DNA of 64,000 bases from positions 1 through 64,000 of the forward strand of contig JAEZWW010000107.1 in NCBI GenBank assembly GCA_023442945.1, read 5' to 3'. The notes beneath the pieces are model-generated. The model did no database searches. It was not told the DNA's origin and saw only the letters and a list, made by a program, of their open reading frames with translations. The translations under genes were made by a program, and so were the position numbers. Shown here one piece after another: positions 8,239 through 19,512 of the stretch; position 1 is the stretch's first letter, and each line of letters begins with the position of its first letter. The stretch is from Pseudomonadota bacterium. Its GTDB lineage: Bacteria; Pseudomonadota; Gammaproteobacteria; Burkholderiales; Burkholderiaceae_C.

Positions 8239-10350
8239 ATGGTTGAAATCGAGATTGATGGCAAGAAGGTGGAGGTGCCCGAGGGCAGCATGGTGATGCA
8301 TGCGGCCGACAAGGCAGGCACCTACATTCCCCACTTCTGTTACCACAAGAAGCTGTCCATTGCGGCCAACTGCCGCATGTGTCTGGTGGAAGTGGAGAAG
8401 GCACCCAAGGCGATGCCCGCCTGCGCTACGCCCGTGACGCAGGGCATGATCGTGCGCACACAGAGCGAGAAGGCGATCACCGCGCAGAAGTCCGTCATGG
8501 AATTCCTGCTGATCAACCACCCGCTTGATTGTCCGATCTGTGACCAGGGCGGTGAATGCCAGCTGCAGGATCTGGCCGTTGGCTACGGTGGCTCGGCCTC
8601 GCGCTACGAGGAAGAAAAGCGCGTGGTGTTCCACAAGGACGTGGGTCCGCTCATCTCCATGGAAGAGATGGCGCGCTGCATCCATTGCACGCGCTGCGTT
8701 CGGTTCGGGCAGGAGATCGCCGGCGTGATGGAGCTCGGCATGGCCAACCGTGGCGAGCATTCGGAGATCGAGACCTTCGTCGGTCATAGCGTTGATTCCG
8801 AGCTGTCCGGCAACATGATCGACATCTGCCCGGTGGGCGCGTTGACGAGCAAGCCGTTCCGCTACAGCGCTCGCACTTGGGAGCTGTCGCGCCGCAAGAG
8901 CGTGGCGCCGCACGATTCGACCGGTGCCAACCTGATCGTGCAGGTCAAGAACAACAAGGTGATGCGTGTCGTCCCGCTTGAAAACGAAGCGGTCAACGAA
9001 TGCTGGATCGCCGACCGCGATCGCTTCTCATACGAAGCCCTGAATTCCGAAGAGCGCCTGACGCAGCCCATGCTCAAGCAGGGTGGCGAGTGGAAAGCCG
9101 TGGATTGGGCCACCGCCCTGGAGTACGTGGCCAACGGCCTGAGCCAGATCAAGAACGAGCATGGCGCTGGCGCCATCGGCGCGCTGGTCAGTCCGCACAG
9201 CACGGTGGAAGAGCTGTACCTGGCGGGCCAACTGGTGCGTGGCCTGGGCAGCGACAACATCGACCACCGCCTGCGCCACACCGAGTTTGCGCAAACGGAA
9301 GGTGCACACTGGTTGGGTACCTCCATCGCATCGTTGTCCGAACTGCAATCGGTCTTGGTCGTGGGCAGCAACCTGCGCAAGGAGCATCCGCTGTTTGCGC
9401 AGCGTATTCGGCAGGCAGCCCGCCGCGGATGTGCGGTGACAGCTATTACTTCTGTAGCGATGCTCAAGGACGAGCACGCTTGGGCCATGCGCGTCGCAAC
9501 CCCCGTGCTGGGTGAGGCGGGCGAGTGGCTGGGCCTGTTGGCCAACGTAGCGGCTGCGGTCGGCAAAGCACAAGGCGCTACGTCGCCGGTGGAGGGCAAT
9601 GTCACGGCCGAAGCGGAAGCGATGGCCAAGGCGCTGCTGAGCGGTGAACGCAAGGCCATCTTGCTGGGCAATGCGGTCGCCCACCATCCCAATGCGTCAT
9701 CTCTGCTCGCGCTGTCCCAGTGGATTGGGCGGCACACCGGCGCCAGCGTCGGCTACCTCACCGAAGCCGGCAACACGGTCGGCGCCCAGTTGGTGGGCGC
9801 CGTGCCCATGCGCGGCGGCCTGAACGCTGGGCAGATGCTCAATGGCGGCCTGAAAGCTGCCCTGCTGCTGAACTGCGAGCCGGGTCCGGACACGTCGGCC
9901 CCGCTGCAAGGCTGCGACATGGTTGTCACGCTGAGCCCGTTCAAGGCCAACATGGACATCAGTGACGTGCTGCTGCCCATCGCGCCTTTTACCGAGACGT
10001 CCGGTACCTTCGTCAACGCCGAAGGCCGTGTCCAGAGTTTCCACGCCGTCGTGCGCCCGCTGGGTGACACGCGTCCGGCCTGGAAGGTCTTGCGCGTCCT
10101 GGGTGACATGCTGGGCGTGGTGCAGCCACCCTACGAGTCCTCGCAGGAGGTGCTGGGCCAGGCCCTGGGCAACACCGCCGCAGGGCAGGTCGATCGCTCG
10201 CGCCTCAGCAACCAGACCGGTGCGGCTGTTCGCGTCGTGTCCGGTCCGGTGGACCTCAAGCCAGTAGGTATCTACCAACTGGACGGCATCGTGCGCCGCG
10301 CGCCGTCGCTGCAGATGACGGCCGACGCACGCGAGGGGGCCGCGGCATGA
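8239..10350 (+). CDS. nuoG: NADH-quinone oxidoreductase subunit G
   Basis: A 703-residue, 75-kDa-type subunit. The N-terminal ferredoxin-like region carries [2Fe-2S] ligands (FCYHKKLSIAANCRMC), then a His-containing cluster site (HPLDCPICDQGGECQLQD), CIHCTRCVRF and CPVGALTSKPF. The rest is an inactive molybdopterin-oxidoreductase fold. It is shorter than E. coli NuoG (about 900 residues), as usual in betaproteobacteria. Around bases 9432-9461 the DNA resembles the terminal stem-loop of repeat family A, so residues about 398-408 may be repeat-derived. The stop overlaps nuoH (ATGA). Confidence 0.97.
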   Translation: MVEIEIDGKKVEVPEGSMVMHAADKAGTYIPHFCYHKKLSIAANCRMCLVEVEKAPKAMPACATPVTQGMIVRTQSEKAITAQKSVMEFLLINHPLDCPICDQGGECQLQDLAVGYGGSASRYEEEKRVVFHKDVGPLISMEEMARCIHCTRCVRFGQEIAGVMELGMANRGEHSEIETFVGHSVDSELSGNMIDICPVGALTSKPFRYSARTWELSRRKSVAPHDSTGANLIVQVKNNKVMRVVPLENEAVNECWIADRDRFSYEALNSEERLTQPMLKQGGEWKAVDWATALEYVANGLSQIKNEHGAGAIGALVSPHSTVEELYLAGQLVRGLGSDNIDHRLRHTEFAQTEGAHWLGTSIASLSELQSVLVVGSNLRKEHPLFAQRIRQAARRGCAVTAITSVAMLKDEHAWAMRVATPVLGEAGEWLGLLANVAAAVGKAQGATSPVEGNVTAEAEAMAKALLSGERKAILLGNAVAHHPNASSLLALSQWIGRHTGASVGYLTEAGNTVGAQLVGAVPMRGGLNAGQMLNGGLKAALLLNCEPGPDTSAPLQGCDMVVTLSPFKANMDISDVLLPIAPFTETSGTFVNAEGRVQSFHAVVRPLGDTRPAWKVLRVLGDMLGVVQPPYESSQEVLGQALGNTAAGQVDRSRLSNQTGAAVRVVSGPVDLKPVGIYQLDGIVRRAPSLQMTADAREGAAA
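9432..9461 (-). repeat. Possible degenerate family A repeat inside nuoG
   Basis: CAGCTAT-N7-GTAGCG at 9440-9459, preceded by TGCGG, matches the terminal stem-loop of the family (CAGCTAT-N7-ATAG). The TAGGGCTGGAGGCC part is not recognisable. It would encode part of GCAVTAITSVAML in NuoG. The match is short and chance similarity is possible. Confidence 0.35.
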
Positions 10351-11432
10351 TCGATGCGATCTACAACTTCGGCCTCGGGGGCTTCGGGATTTTTTCTGGG
10401 ACCTGGTGGACCGCGATGGTTTGGCCGGTGTTCTGGATCTTGATCAAGATCTTGGTGGTTGTGCTGCCGCTGATGGGCGCCGTCGCCTACCTCACGCTGT
10501 GGGAGCGCAAGCTGCTGGGCTGGATGCAGGTGCGCCACGGCCCGAACCGGGTTGGCCCCATGGGTTTGCTGCAGCCGATCGCCGACGCGGTGAAGCTGCT
10601 GACCAAGGAGATCATTCGCCCGACGGCGGCGTCCAAAGGCCTTTTCTTCCTGGGCCCGCTGCTGGCCATCATGCCGGCACTGGCGGCCTGGGTGGTGATT
10701 CCGTTTGGGCCCGAGGTGGCGTTGTCCAACGTCAACGCCGGCCTGCTGCTGGTGATGGCCATTACCTCGATCGAGGTGTATGGCGTGATCATCGCCGGCT
10801 GGGCGTCCAACTCGAAGTACGCCTTTCTTGGCGCGCTGCGTGCCTCGGCCCAGATGGTCAGCTACGAGATCGCCATGGGGTTCTGCTTCCTGGTGGTGCT
10901 GATGGTCGCGGGCAGCATGAACCTGACCGAAATCGTGATGTCGCAGGGCAGGGGGCGTTTTGCTGACGCGGGCTTCGGCATCTTGTCCTGGAACTGGCTG
11001 CCGCTGCTGCCGATCTTCATCGTCTACCTGATCTCGGGCGTGGCCGAAACCAACCGCCACCCGTTTGACGTGGTGGAAGGCGAGGCCGAGATCGTGGCCG
11101 GTCACATGGTCGAGTACTCGGGCATGGGCTTTGCCACCTTCTTCCTGGCCGAATACGCCAGCATGTGGCTGGTGTCCATTTTGGCGGTCACCATGTTCCT
11201 GGGTGGCTGGCTGTCACCGATCGCTGCGCTGGACTTCATCCCCGGCTGGATCTGGCTGGCGCTCAAGACTTTCGTGGTGGTGTCGATGTTCATCTGGATT
11301 CGCGCCACCTTCCCGCGTTTCCGTTACGACCAGATCATGCGCCTGGGGTGGAAGATCTTCATCCCGGTGACGCTGGTGTGGCTGGTGCTGGTGGGCTTCT
11401 GGCTCTTCAGTCCCTGGAACATTTGGCATTGA
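10347..11432 (+). CDS. nuoH: NADH-quinone oxidoreductase subunit H
   Basis: A 361-residue multi-pass membrane subunit (about eight helices) at the junction of the peripheral and membrane arms, lining the quinone channel. Conserved blocks include ERKLLGWMQVRHGPNRVGP, GWASNSKYAFLGALRASAQM and the acidic loop ETNRHPFDVVEGEAEIVAGH. Its start overlaps the nuoG stop. Confidence 0.97.
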   Translation: MIDAIYNFGLGGFGIFSGTWWTAMVWPVFWILIKILVVVLPLMGAVAYLTLWERKLLGWMQVRHGPNRVGPMGLLQPIADAVKLLTKEIIRPTAASKGLFFLGPLLAIMPALAAWVVIPFGPEVALSNVNAGLLLVMAITSIEVYGVIIAGWASNSKYAFLGALRASAQMVSYEIAMGFCFLVVLMVAGSMNLTEIVMSQGRGRFADAGFGILSWNWLPLLPIFIVYLISGVAETNRHPFDVVEGEAEIVAGHMVEYSGMGFATFFLAEYASMWLVSILAVTMFLGGWLSPIAALDFIPGWIWLALKTFVVVSMFIWIRATFPRFRYDQIMRLGWKIFIPVTLVWLVLVGFWLFSPWNIWH

Positions 11433-11453
11433 TTGAACGGCACAGGACTCAAC

Positions 11454-11963
11454 ATGGCATCCCTAGCTGCTTCACCTTTTTCCATCAAAGACTTCTTCAA
11501 GAGCTTCATGCTCGTGGAGTTGTTCAAAGGCATGGCGCTGACTGGCCGCTACGCGTTCGCTCGCAAAGTCACGGTTCAGTACCCCGAAGAAAAGACGCCG
11601 CTGTCGCCGCGTTTCCGTGGCCTGCACGCCCTGCGCCGCTATGAAAACGGCGAAGAGCGCTGCATCGCCTGCAAGCTGTGCGAAGCGGTTTGTCCTGCGG
11701 TGGCGATCACGATCGAGGCGGGCGAGCGCACCGACGGTTCGCGCCGCACCACGCGCTACGACATCGACCTGACCAAGTGCATCTTCTGCGGCTTCTGTGA
11801 AGAGAGCTGCCCGGTCGACTCGATCGTGGAAACGCCCATCTTTGAATACCACGGCGAAAAGCGCGGCGATCTGTACTTCACCAAGGACATGCTGCTGGCG
11901 GTTGGTGACCGTTACGAGCCGGAGATCGCGGCGACCAAGGCGGCCGACGCCAAGTACCGCTGA
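11454..11963 (+). CDS. nuoI: NADH-quinone oxidoreductase subunit I (8Fe-8S ferredoxin type)
   Basis: A 169-residue subunit with two [4Fe-4S] clusters (N6a and N6b) bound by ERCIACKLCEAVCPAVAI (about residues 64-81) and CIFCGFCEESCPVDSI (about 105-120). A short amphipathic N-terminus docks it to the membrane arm. The ATG at 11454 is preferred over an in-frame TTG at 11433 because AGGA lies 8-11 bases upstream and the product matches family length. Confidence 0.96.
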   Translation: MASLAASPFSIKDFFKSFMLVELFKGMALTGRYAFARKVTVQYPEEKTPLSPRFRGLHALRRYENGEERCIACKLCEAVCPAVAITIEAGERTDGSRRTTRYDIDLTKCIFCGFCEESCPVDSIVETPIFEYHGEKRGDLYFTKDMLLAVGDRYEPEIAATKAADAKYR

Positions 11964-11996
11964 GTCGGTGCGCAGCAACGAAGAATCGACCGACCC

Positions 11997-12662
11997 ATGG
12001 ACGTCAAGACTGGTTTCTTTTATGTGTTCTCCCTGATCATGCTGTTCGCAGCGTTCAGGGTGATCACGGCGCGCAACCCCGTGCACGCGGTGTTGTTTTT
12101 GATGCTGACCTTTTCGCAGGCTGCGGGTATCTGGCTGCTGCTGAAGGCGGAATTCCTGGCCATCACCCTGGTGCTGGTGTACTTGGGCGCCGTGATGGTG
12201 CTGTTCCTGTTCGTGGTGATGATGCTGGACATCCACATCGACACGCTGCGACAAGGGTTTTGGCGTCACTTCCCGTTGGCGCTCGCGATTGGCGCGCTGA
12301 TCTCGCTGGAGATGGCGGTGGTGTTGTTTGGCGGCTTTCGTGCCGGCGACGCGCCCGTGGTGCCTGAAACGGTGACCAACGCGGCGGGGCAGGTGGTTCA
12401 GTATTCGAACACCCAGGCGCTGGGCACGGTGCTGTACACCGAATACCTGTACCCGCTGGAAATCGCCGCGGTGATTCTGCTGGTGGCCATGATCACCGCC
12501 ATCGGCCTCACACTGCGTGAGCGCAAGGACACCAAGAAGGTGGATCCGTCGCGCCAGGTTCGGGTGCGTGCCCGTGACCGCATGGAGGTGGTGAAGCTCG
12601 CACCGACCCAGGCACCTGTGCCTGTGGTGGAAGCGCCCGCCGCCGAGGAGAACCCGAAATGA
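11997..12662 (+). CDS. nuoJ: NADH-quinone oxidoreductase subunit J
   Basis: A 221-residue membrane subunit with about five hydrophobic helices. The family features ITARNPVHAVLFLMLTF, the third-helix stretch LVYLGAVMVLFLFVVMML that forms the pi-bulge region, and ILLVAMITAIGLTLRERK are visible. The C-terminal 40 residues are a hydrophilic Pro/Ala tail. It overlaps nuoK by ATGA. Confidence 0.96.
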   Translation: MDVKTGFFYVFSLIMLFAAFRVITARNPVHAVLFLMLTFSQAAGIWLLLKAEFLAITLVLVYLGAVMVLFLFVVMMLDIHIDTLRQGFWRHFPLALAIGALISLEMAVVLFGGFRAGDAPVVPETVTNAAGQVVQYSNTQALGTVLYTEYLYPLEIAAVILLVAMITAIGLTLRERKDTKKVDPSRQVRVRARDRMEVVKLAPTQAPVPVVEAPAAEENPK

Positions 12663-12967
12663 CGTTGACGCTGGCGCATTACCTGACGCTGGGGGCGATC
12701 CTGTTTGCCCTGTCGGTGGTAGGCATCTTTCTTAACCGCAAGAACCTGATCGTGTTGCTGATGGCGATCGAGTTGATGTTGCTCTCCATCAACCTGAACT
12801 TCGTGGCCTTCTCTCACTACCTGGGTGACATCCACGGCCAGGTGTTCGTGTTCTTCATCTTGACGGTCGCGGCTGCCGAATCGGCGATTGGGCTGGCGAT
12901 CCTGATGCTCTTGTTCCGCAACAAGTCCAGCATCAACGTCGATGAACTCAATTCGCTGAAGGGTTAA
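12659..12967 (+). CDS. nuoK: NADH-quinone oxidoreductase subunit K
   Basis: A 102-residue membrane subunit with three helices. The conserved helix-borne glutamates of the proton path are visible in MAIELMLLSINLNFV (helix 2) and VAAAESAIGLAIL (helix 3). The length is standard. It overlaps nuoJ by ATGA and lies 8 bases before nuoL. Confidence 0.97.
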   Translation: MTLTLAHYLTLGAILFALSVVGIFLNRKNLIVLLMAIELMLLSINLNFVAFSHYLGDIHGQVFVFFILTVAAAESAIGLAILMLLFRNKSSINVDELNSLKG

Positions 12968-12975
12968 CGAGAACA

Positions 12976-14988
<2,013 letters not shown>

Positions 14989-15009
14989 GTAGGAATTGCG
15001 AGAAAAACA

Positions 15010-16485
15010 ATGGGTTGGTTGAGCCTTGCCATCTGGACGCCGATCGCGATCGGCGCGGTCCTGCTGTTGCTGGGGCGGGACAGTCAGGCGCCCCTGGTGC
15101 GCTGGATCGCGCTGATCGGTTCCGTGGTCAGTTTGCTGGTCACGCTGCCGCTGTACAGCAGCTTCCGACTGGGCACCGCAGAGATGCAGTTCGTCGAAAA
15201 GACGTCCTGGATTGAGCGCTTCAATGTCAATTACCACCTGGGCGTGGACGGCATCTCGGTCTGGTTCGTGATGCTGACGGCGTTCATGACCGTGATCGTG
15301 GTGATCGCCGGCTGGCAGGTAGTGCAGCGCCGCGTGAACCAGTACATGGCGGCCTTCCTGATCCTGTCGGGTCTGATGATTGGTGTGTTCAGCGCACTCG
15401 ACGGTGTCCTGTTCTACGTGTTCTTTGAAGCCACGCTGATCCCGATGTACCTGATCATCGGTATCTGGGGCGGTCCCAACAAGATCTACGCCGCCTTCAA
15501 GTTCTTCCTGTACACGCTGGCGGGTTCGTTGCTGACGCTGGTGGCGTTCATCTACCTGTACACACGCTCGGGCGGCAGTTTCGATATCCAGACTTGGCAT
15601 GCGCTGCCGCTGTCCGGCACGGCGCAGACCCTGCTGTTCTTCGCGCTCTTCGCGGCGTTCGCGGTCAAGGTGCCGATGTGGCCGGTCCACACCTGGTTGC
15701 CCGACGTTCACGTGGAAGCGCCCACGGGTGGCTCGGCCGTGCTGGCCGCCATCATGCTGAAGCTGGGTGCCTATGGCTTCCTGCGTTTTTCGTTGCCGAT
15801 CCTGCCTGACGCCTCGCGTGAATGGGCCTGGTTGATGATTGCGCTGTCCCTCGTCGCGGTCATTTACGTCGGTCTGGTAGCGCTGGTCCAGCAAGACATG
15901 AAAAAGCTGGTGGCCTATTCGTCGGTCGCGCACATGGGTTTCGTCACCCTGGGCTTTTTCATCTTCAACGACATGGGCATCAGCGGTGGCCTGGTGCAGA
16001 TGATCGCGCACGGCTTCGTGTCGGGCGCCATGTTCCTGTGCATCGGCGTGCTGTACGACCGTGTCCACTCGCGCGACATCTCGGCCTACGGTGGCGTGGT
16101 CAGCAAGATGCCGCGCTTCACGACCTTTGCCCTCTTGTTCGCGATGGCCAACTGCGGTTTGCCGGGCACCGCTGGCTTTGTCGGTGAATGGATGGTGATC
16201 TTGGGTGCCGTCAAGGCCAACTTCTGGATTGGCTTGCTGGCCGCCACGGCGTTGATTCTGGGCGCTTCGTACACGCTGTGGATGTTCAAGCGCGTCTACT
16301 TCGGGCCCGTGACCAACGACAACGTGCGCCAGCTGACCGACATCAATGCGCGCGAGTTCCTCATGCTGAGTCTGCTCGCCGTGGCCGTGTTGTGGATGGG
16401 CCTGTACCCCAAACCGTTTACCGATGTGATGGATGCGTCGGTCGAAAACCTGATCAAGCAGGTCGCGGTTTCCAAGCTGAATTGA
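15010..16485 (+). CDS. nuoM: NADH-quinone oxidoreductase subunit M (antiporter-like)
   Basis: A 491-residue antiporter-like proton-pumping subunit with about 14 helices. Visible family elements are YHLGVDGISVWFVMLTAF, FFEATLIPMYLIIGIWGG with the conserved Glu, FAVKVPMWPVHTWLPDVHVE with the TM7 Lys, and YSSVAHMGFVTLG. It lies 21 bases after nuoL and 10 bases before nuoN. Confidence 0.97.
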   Translation: MGWLSLAIWTPIAIGAVLLLLGRDSQAPLVRWIALIGSVVSLLVTLPLYSSFRLGTAEMQFVEKTSWIERFNVNYHLGVDGISVWFVMLTAFMTVIVVIAGWQVVQRRVNQYMAAFLILSGLMIGVFSALDGVLFYVFFEATLIPMYLIIGIWGGPNKIYAAFKFFLYTLAGSLLTLVAFIYLYTRSGGSFDIQTWHALPLSGTAQTLLFFALFAAFAVKVPMWPVHTWLPDVHVEAPTGGSAVLAAIMLKLGAYGFLRFSLPILPDASREWAWLMIALSLVAVIYVGLVALVQQDMKKLVAYSSVAHMGFVTLGFFIFNDMGISGGLVQMIAHGFVSGAMFLCIGVLYDRVHSRDISAYGGVVSKMPRFTTFALLFAMANCGLPGTAGFVGEWMVILGAVKANFWIGLLAATALILGASYTLWMFKRVYFGPVTNDNVRQLTDINAREFLMLSLLAVAVLWMGLYPKPFTDVMDASVENLIKQVAVSKLN

Positions 16486-16495
16486 GGACGTGGAG

Positions 16496-17983
16496 ATGAT
16501 TGACAGATTCAGTTGGGTGGCGATCTATCCAGAGATTGTTTTGTTGGTCATGGCGTGCGCAATCGCGCTGCTGGACCTGTTTGACCGCAGCCGCGGGCGC
16601 ACGGTCGCGTACGTCCTGTCCATCCTGACCTTGGTGGTGCTGGCGGTGCTGACCGGTATGAACGCCAGCAGCGGGCAGACGGTGTACGGCTTCGGTGGTA
16701 TTGTTGTCAGCGACCAGATGGCCAACTGGCTCAAGTGCTTTGCCGCGATCTCGGTGGCCATTGGCTTCGTGTACAGCCGCACTTACATCGGCCAGCGCGG
16801 CATGCTGCGTGGCGGGGAATGGTACGTCCTCAGCTTGCTGTCGCTGCTGGGCATCTACGTCATGATTTCGGCCAACAATTTCCTGCTGATCTACCTCGGC
16901 CTGGAATGCCTGACGCTGGCGGGTTACGCCCTTGTGGCGCTGCGCCGCGACCACGTGAGTTCGGTTGAAGCGGCCATGAAGTACTTCGTGCTTGGCGCGA
17001 TGGCCTCGGGTTTCCTGCTGTACGGCCTGTCGATGATGTACGGCGCCACGGGCACGCTGGACATTCCCGGCGTCTTCCGCGCGGTGGCCACGGGGCAGAT
17101 CAAGCACCAGGTGCTGGTGTTCGGCCTGGTGTTCATCGTGGCGGGCCTGGCCTTCAAGTTTGGTGCCGTTCCTTTCCACATGTGGATCCCCGACGTTTAC
17201 CAGGGCGCGCCCACTTCGGTTACCTTGATGATCGGCTCGGCCCCCAAACTGGCCGCTTTCGCCATGGCGATCCGCCTGCTGGTCGAAGGCTTGCTGCCGT
17301 TGGCCATCGACTGGCAGCAGATGTTGGGCGTGCTGGCCATCGCTTCGCTGCTGCTGGGCAACCTGGCGTCGGTCGTGCAGACCAACCTCAAGCGCATGTT
17401 GGCGTATTCGACCATCTCGCAGATCGGCTTCATCTTCCTGGGTCTGATGGCTGGCGTTGCCGGCGGCACCGCTCTGGGCGCGGCCAACGCCTACAGCTCG
17501 GCCATGTTCTACGTGGTCACTTACGTGCTCACCACCCTGGTCAGCTTCGGCATCATCCTGCTGCTGTCGCGGGAAGGCTTTGAAAGCGAAGAGATCGCTG
17601 ATCTGGCCGGCCTCAACCAACGTAGCCCACTGTACGCCGGCATCATGGCGATCTGCCTGTTCTCGCTGGCCGGCATCCCGCCGCTGGTCGGCTTCCAGGC
17701 CAAGCTGTCGGTGCTGCAGGCCTTGATCAGCGCGGGCTCTGGCCTGCACATCGCGATCGCGGTGTTCGCGGTGATCATGTCGCTGATCGGTGCCTTTGCT
17801 TACCTGCGCGTGGTCAAGGTGATGTACTTCGACGAACCGGCCCACCACGCGCCAATCCGCGCGCCGTGGGATATGCGCGCGGTGCTATCGATCAATGGCG
17901 CGCTGCTGCTGGTCCTCGGCATCCTGCCGGGCGCGCTGATGACTCTGTGCGCACGCGCCGTGGTGCAGATGCTGAGCACCTGA
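16496..17983 (+). CDS. nuoN: NADH-quinone oxidoreductase subunit N (antiporter-like)
   Basis: A 495-residue antiporter-like membrane subunit, the last gene of the nuo operon. Conserved segments are YLGLECLTLAGYALVALRR, KYFVLGAMASGFLLYG, GLAFKFGAVPFHMWIPDVYQ, and STISQIGFIFLGLMAG. The ATG at 16496 is preferred over a GTG two codons upstream because GAGG lies 8 bases before it. The complete set of 14 subunits indicates a functional complex I. Confidence 0.97.
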   Translation: MIDRFSWVAIYPEIVLLVMACAIALLDLFDRSRGRTVAYVLSILTLVVLAVLTGMNASSGQTVYGFGGIVVSDQMANWLKCFAAISVAIGFVYSRTYIGQRGMLRGGEWYVLSLLSLLGIYVMISANNFLLIYLGLECLTLAGYALVALRRDHVSSVEAAMKYFVLGAMASGFLLYGLSMMYGATGTLDIPGVFRAVATGQIKHQVLVFGLVFIVAGLAFKFGAVPFHMWIPDVYQGAPTSVTLMIGSAPKLAAFAMAIRLLVEGLLPLAIDWQQMLGVLAIASLLLGNLASVVQTNLKRMLAYSTISQIGFIFLGLMAGVAGGTALGAANAYSSAMFYVVTYVLTTLVSFGIILLLSREGFESEEIADLAGLNQRSPLYAGIMAICLFSLAGIPPLVGFQAKLSVLQALISAGSGLHIAIAVFAVIMSLIGAFAYLRVVKVMYFDEPAHHAPIRAPWDMRAVLSINGALLLVLGILPGALMTLCARAVVQMLST

Positions 17984-17993
17984 TCCGCCGGCC

Positions 17994-18299
17994 ATGTCTC
18001 AGAGTCTGTCGATCACTCTCCTGCTGATCCTCGCGCTGGTCACCGCCAACCTGCCGTTCGTGAACCAGCGCCTGATGAGCGTGGTGCGCCTGCCGGGCGG
18101 CCACAAGAACCTGGCCTGGCGCTTGCTGGAGCTGGTGTTGTGGTACTTCGTCGTCGGCGCCATCGGCATGGCGTTTGAAAAGGCCATGGGCCAGAACCAG
18201 GCGCAGGGCTGGGAGTTCTACGCGATCACCGCTGCGCTGTTTCTGACCTTGGCGTTCCCTGGCTTCGTGTACCGCTATCTGCTGCGGCGCGGCCGCTGA
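17994..18299 (+). CDS. DUF2818 family small membrane protein
   Basis: A 101-residue protein with about three hydrophobic helices (residues 5-22, 44-60, 76-94) and the stretch NLPFVNQRLM. I recognise it as the DUF2818 family, which regularly follows nuoN in Burkholderiales; its role is unknown. It is 10 bases downstream of nuoN and probably part of the same transcript, so an assembly or accessory role for complex I is possible but unproven. Confidence 0.85.
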   Translation: MSQSLSITLLLILALVTANLPFVNQRLMSVVRLPGGHKNLAWRLLELVLWYFVVGAIGMAFEKAMGQNQAQGWEFYAITAALFLTLAFPGFVYRYLLRRGR

Positions 18300-18305
18300 C
18301 CGACC

Positions 18306-18899
18306 ATGGCGCAGTCCCCGCTGGGCGAAGAGCAGCTGCGCTCTGAGCCGCTGTTCGAAGGCAGCTTCCTCAAGGCGTTCCGCGACCGTGTGCGCCTGCC
18401 CGACGGGAGCGAGGCGGACCGCGAGTACGTGGTCCATCCTGGCGCCGTGATGATCGTTCCGCTGCTCGAAGATGCTGCGGGCGGCCTCCGACTGGTCATG
18501 GAGCGCCAGTACCGCTACCCGGTCGCGCGCACGATCGTCGAATTCCCCGCCGGCAAGCTGGATCCCGGCGAGCCCACGCTGGCGTGTGCCCAACGCGAAC
18601 TGCGCGAAGAAACCGGCTACACCGCCACGGAATGGGCGCGGGCCGGCGTGTTGCACCCGGTGGTCGCGTATTCGACCGAGTTCATCGAGGTCTGGTTTGC
18701 GCGCGGCCTGACCGCGGGAGAGCGCGCGCTGGACACCGGTGAATTTCTCGACGTCTTCACCGCCACGCCGCAAGAATTGGCGGGTTGGTGCCGCGACGGA
18801 ACGGTGACCGACGCCAAGACGCTGATCGGTGCGCTGTGGCTGCAGAACGTGCAGAGTGGCGCCTGGACGCTGGATTGGCAGCGCGTGCCAGCGCTGTAA
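18306..18899 (+). CDS. Nudix hydrolase, ADP-ribose pyrophosphatase-like
   Basis: A 197-residue cytoplasmic Nudix protein. The Nudix box is intact at residues 83-105 (GKLDPGE, then REL, then REETGY, fitting G-x5-E-x7-REUxEExGU). The preceding VMERQYRYPVARTIVEFPAG is typical of ADP-ribose pyrophosphatases (NudF type), which cleave ADP-ribose to AMP and ribose 5-phosphate. It lies 6 bases after the DUF2818 gene in the tail of the nuo operon. Substrate specificity is inferred from family resemblance only. Confidence 0.9.
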   Translation: MAQSPLGEEQLRSEPLFEGSFLKAFRDRVRLPDGSEADREYVVHPGAVMIVPLLEDAAGGLRLVMERQYRYPVARTIVEFPAGKLDPGEPTLACAQRELREETGYTATEWARAGVLHPVVAYSTEFIEVWFARGLTAGERALDTGEFLDVFTATPQELAGWCRDGTVTDAKTLIGALWLQNVQSGAWTLDWQRVPAL

Positions 18900-18906
18900 G
18901 AATCCG

Positions 18907-19398
18907 ATGAAAGTCCTGGACCTTCAGTGCCTGCAAGGCCACGCCTTTGAGGGCTGGTTTTCGTCCGAGGACGATTTCCAGACGCAGCTGGCCGGCGGCA
19001 TGCTGACCTGTCCGATGTGCGGTGAGGCCGAAGTGGCCAAGCTGCCCAGCGCGCCGCGGCTCAACCTGAGCGGCGCAACACAAGCGCCCGTCGCGCCCCA
19101 ACGTCCGGAAGCGCCCGGCGCGGCGCCAAGGCAAAACCAAGCATCTACCGATGTGGCGGCACTGCCGCCGCAGGCGCTGCAGGCCGCTTGGCTGCACATG
19201 GTGCGCCGGGTGATGGCCAACACCGAAGATGTGGGCCAGCGCTTTGCCGAAGAGGCGCGGCGCATGCACTACGGTGAAGCCGAGGCGCGCGGTATCCGCG
19301 GGCAGGCCACGGCCGAGCAGACCGGGGAGCTGCTGGACGAAGGCATCGCCGTCATGCCGCTGCCCGTGCCGGACGGCTTCAAAGACACGCTGCAATAA
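18907..19398 (+). CDS. DUF1178 family protein
   Basis: A 163-residue soluble protein. The N-terminus MKVLDLQCLQGHAFEGWF with two later Cys (CPMCG, about residues 36-39) suggests a zinc-ribbon, followed by a Pro/Ala linker and a helical C-terminal half (TEDVGQRFAEEARRMHYGE). This pattern is DUF1178, of unknown function and common in alpha- and betaproteobacteria. It lies 7 bases after the Nudix gene. Its stop codon overlaps the beginning of a family-A repeat. Confidence 0.88.
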   Translation: MKVLDLQCLQGHAFEGWFSSEDDFQTQLAGGMLTCPMCGEAEVAKLPSAPRLNLSGATQAPVAPQRPEAPGAAPRQNQASTDVAALPPQALQAAWLHMVRRVMANTEDVGQRFAEEARRMHYGEAEARGIRGQATAEQTGELLDEGIAVMPLPVPDGFKDTLQ

Positions 19399-19457
19399 AT
19401 TTGATAGCTGCCCGCGCAGGTGGCTGTAGGGCTGGCGGGTGAAAAGGCTTGAATTTC
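19398..19457 (+). repeat. Interspersed repeat family A, copy 3 (intergenic)
   Basis: A near-complete copy running from AATTTGATAGCTGCCCGCGC through CTGTAGGGCTGG to GGCTTGAATTTC. It lies between the convergent DUF1178 and fnr genes. Potential hairpins are CTGC-CCGC-GCAG and the terminal AATAAATTTGATAG. No uridine tract is present. Confidence 0.88.
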
Positions 19458-19512
19458 AGCGTGCCGGGCGCGTGACGGCGTTCACCGCGGCAGGTTGCCG
19501 CATGGGCGCTGC

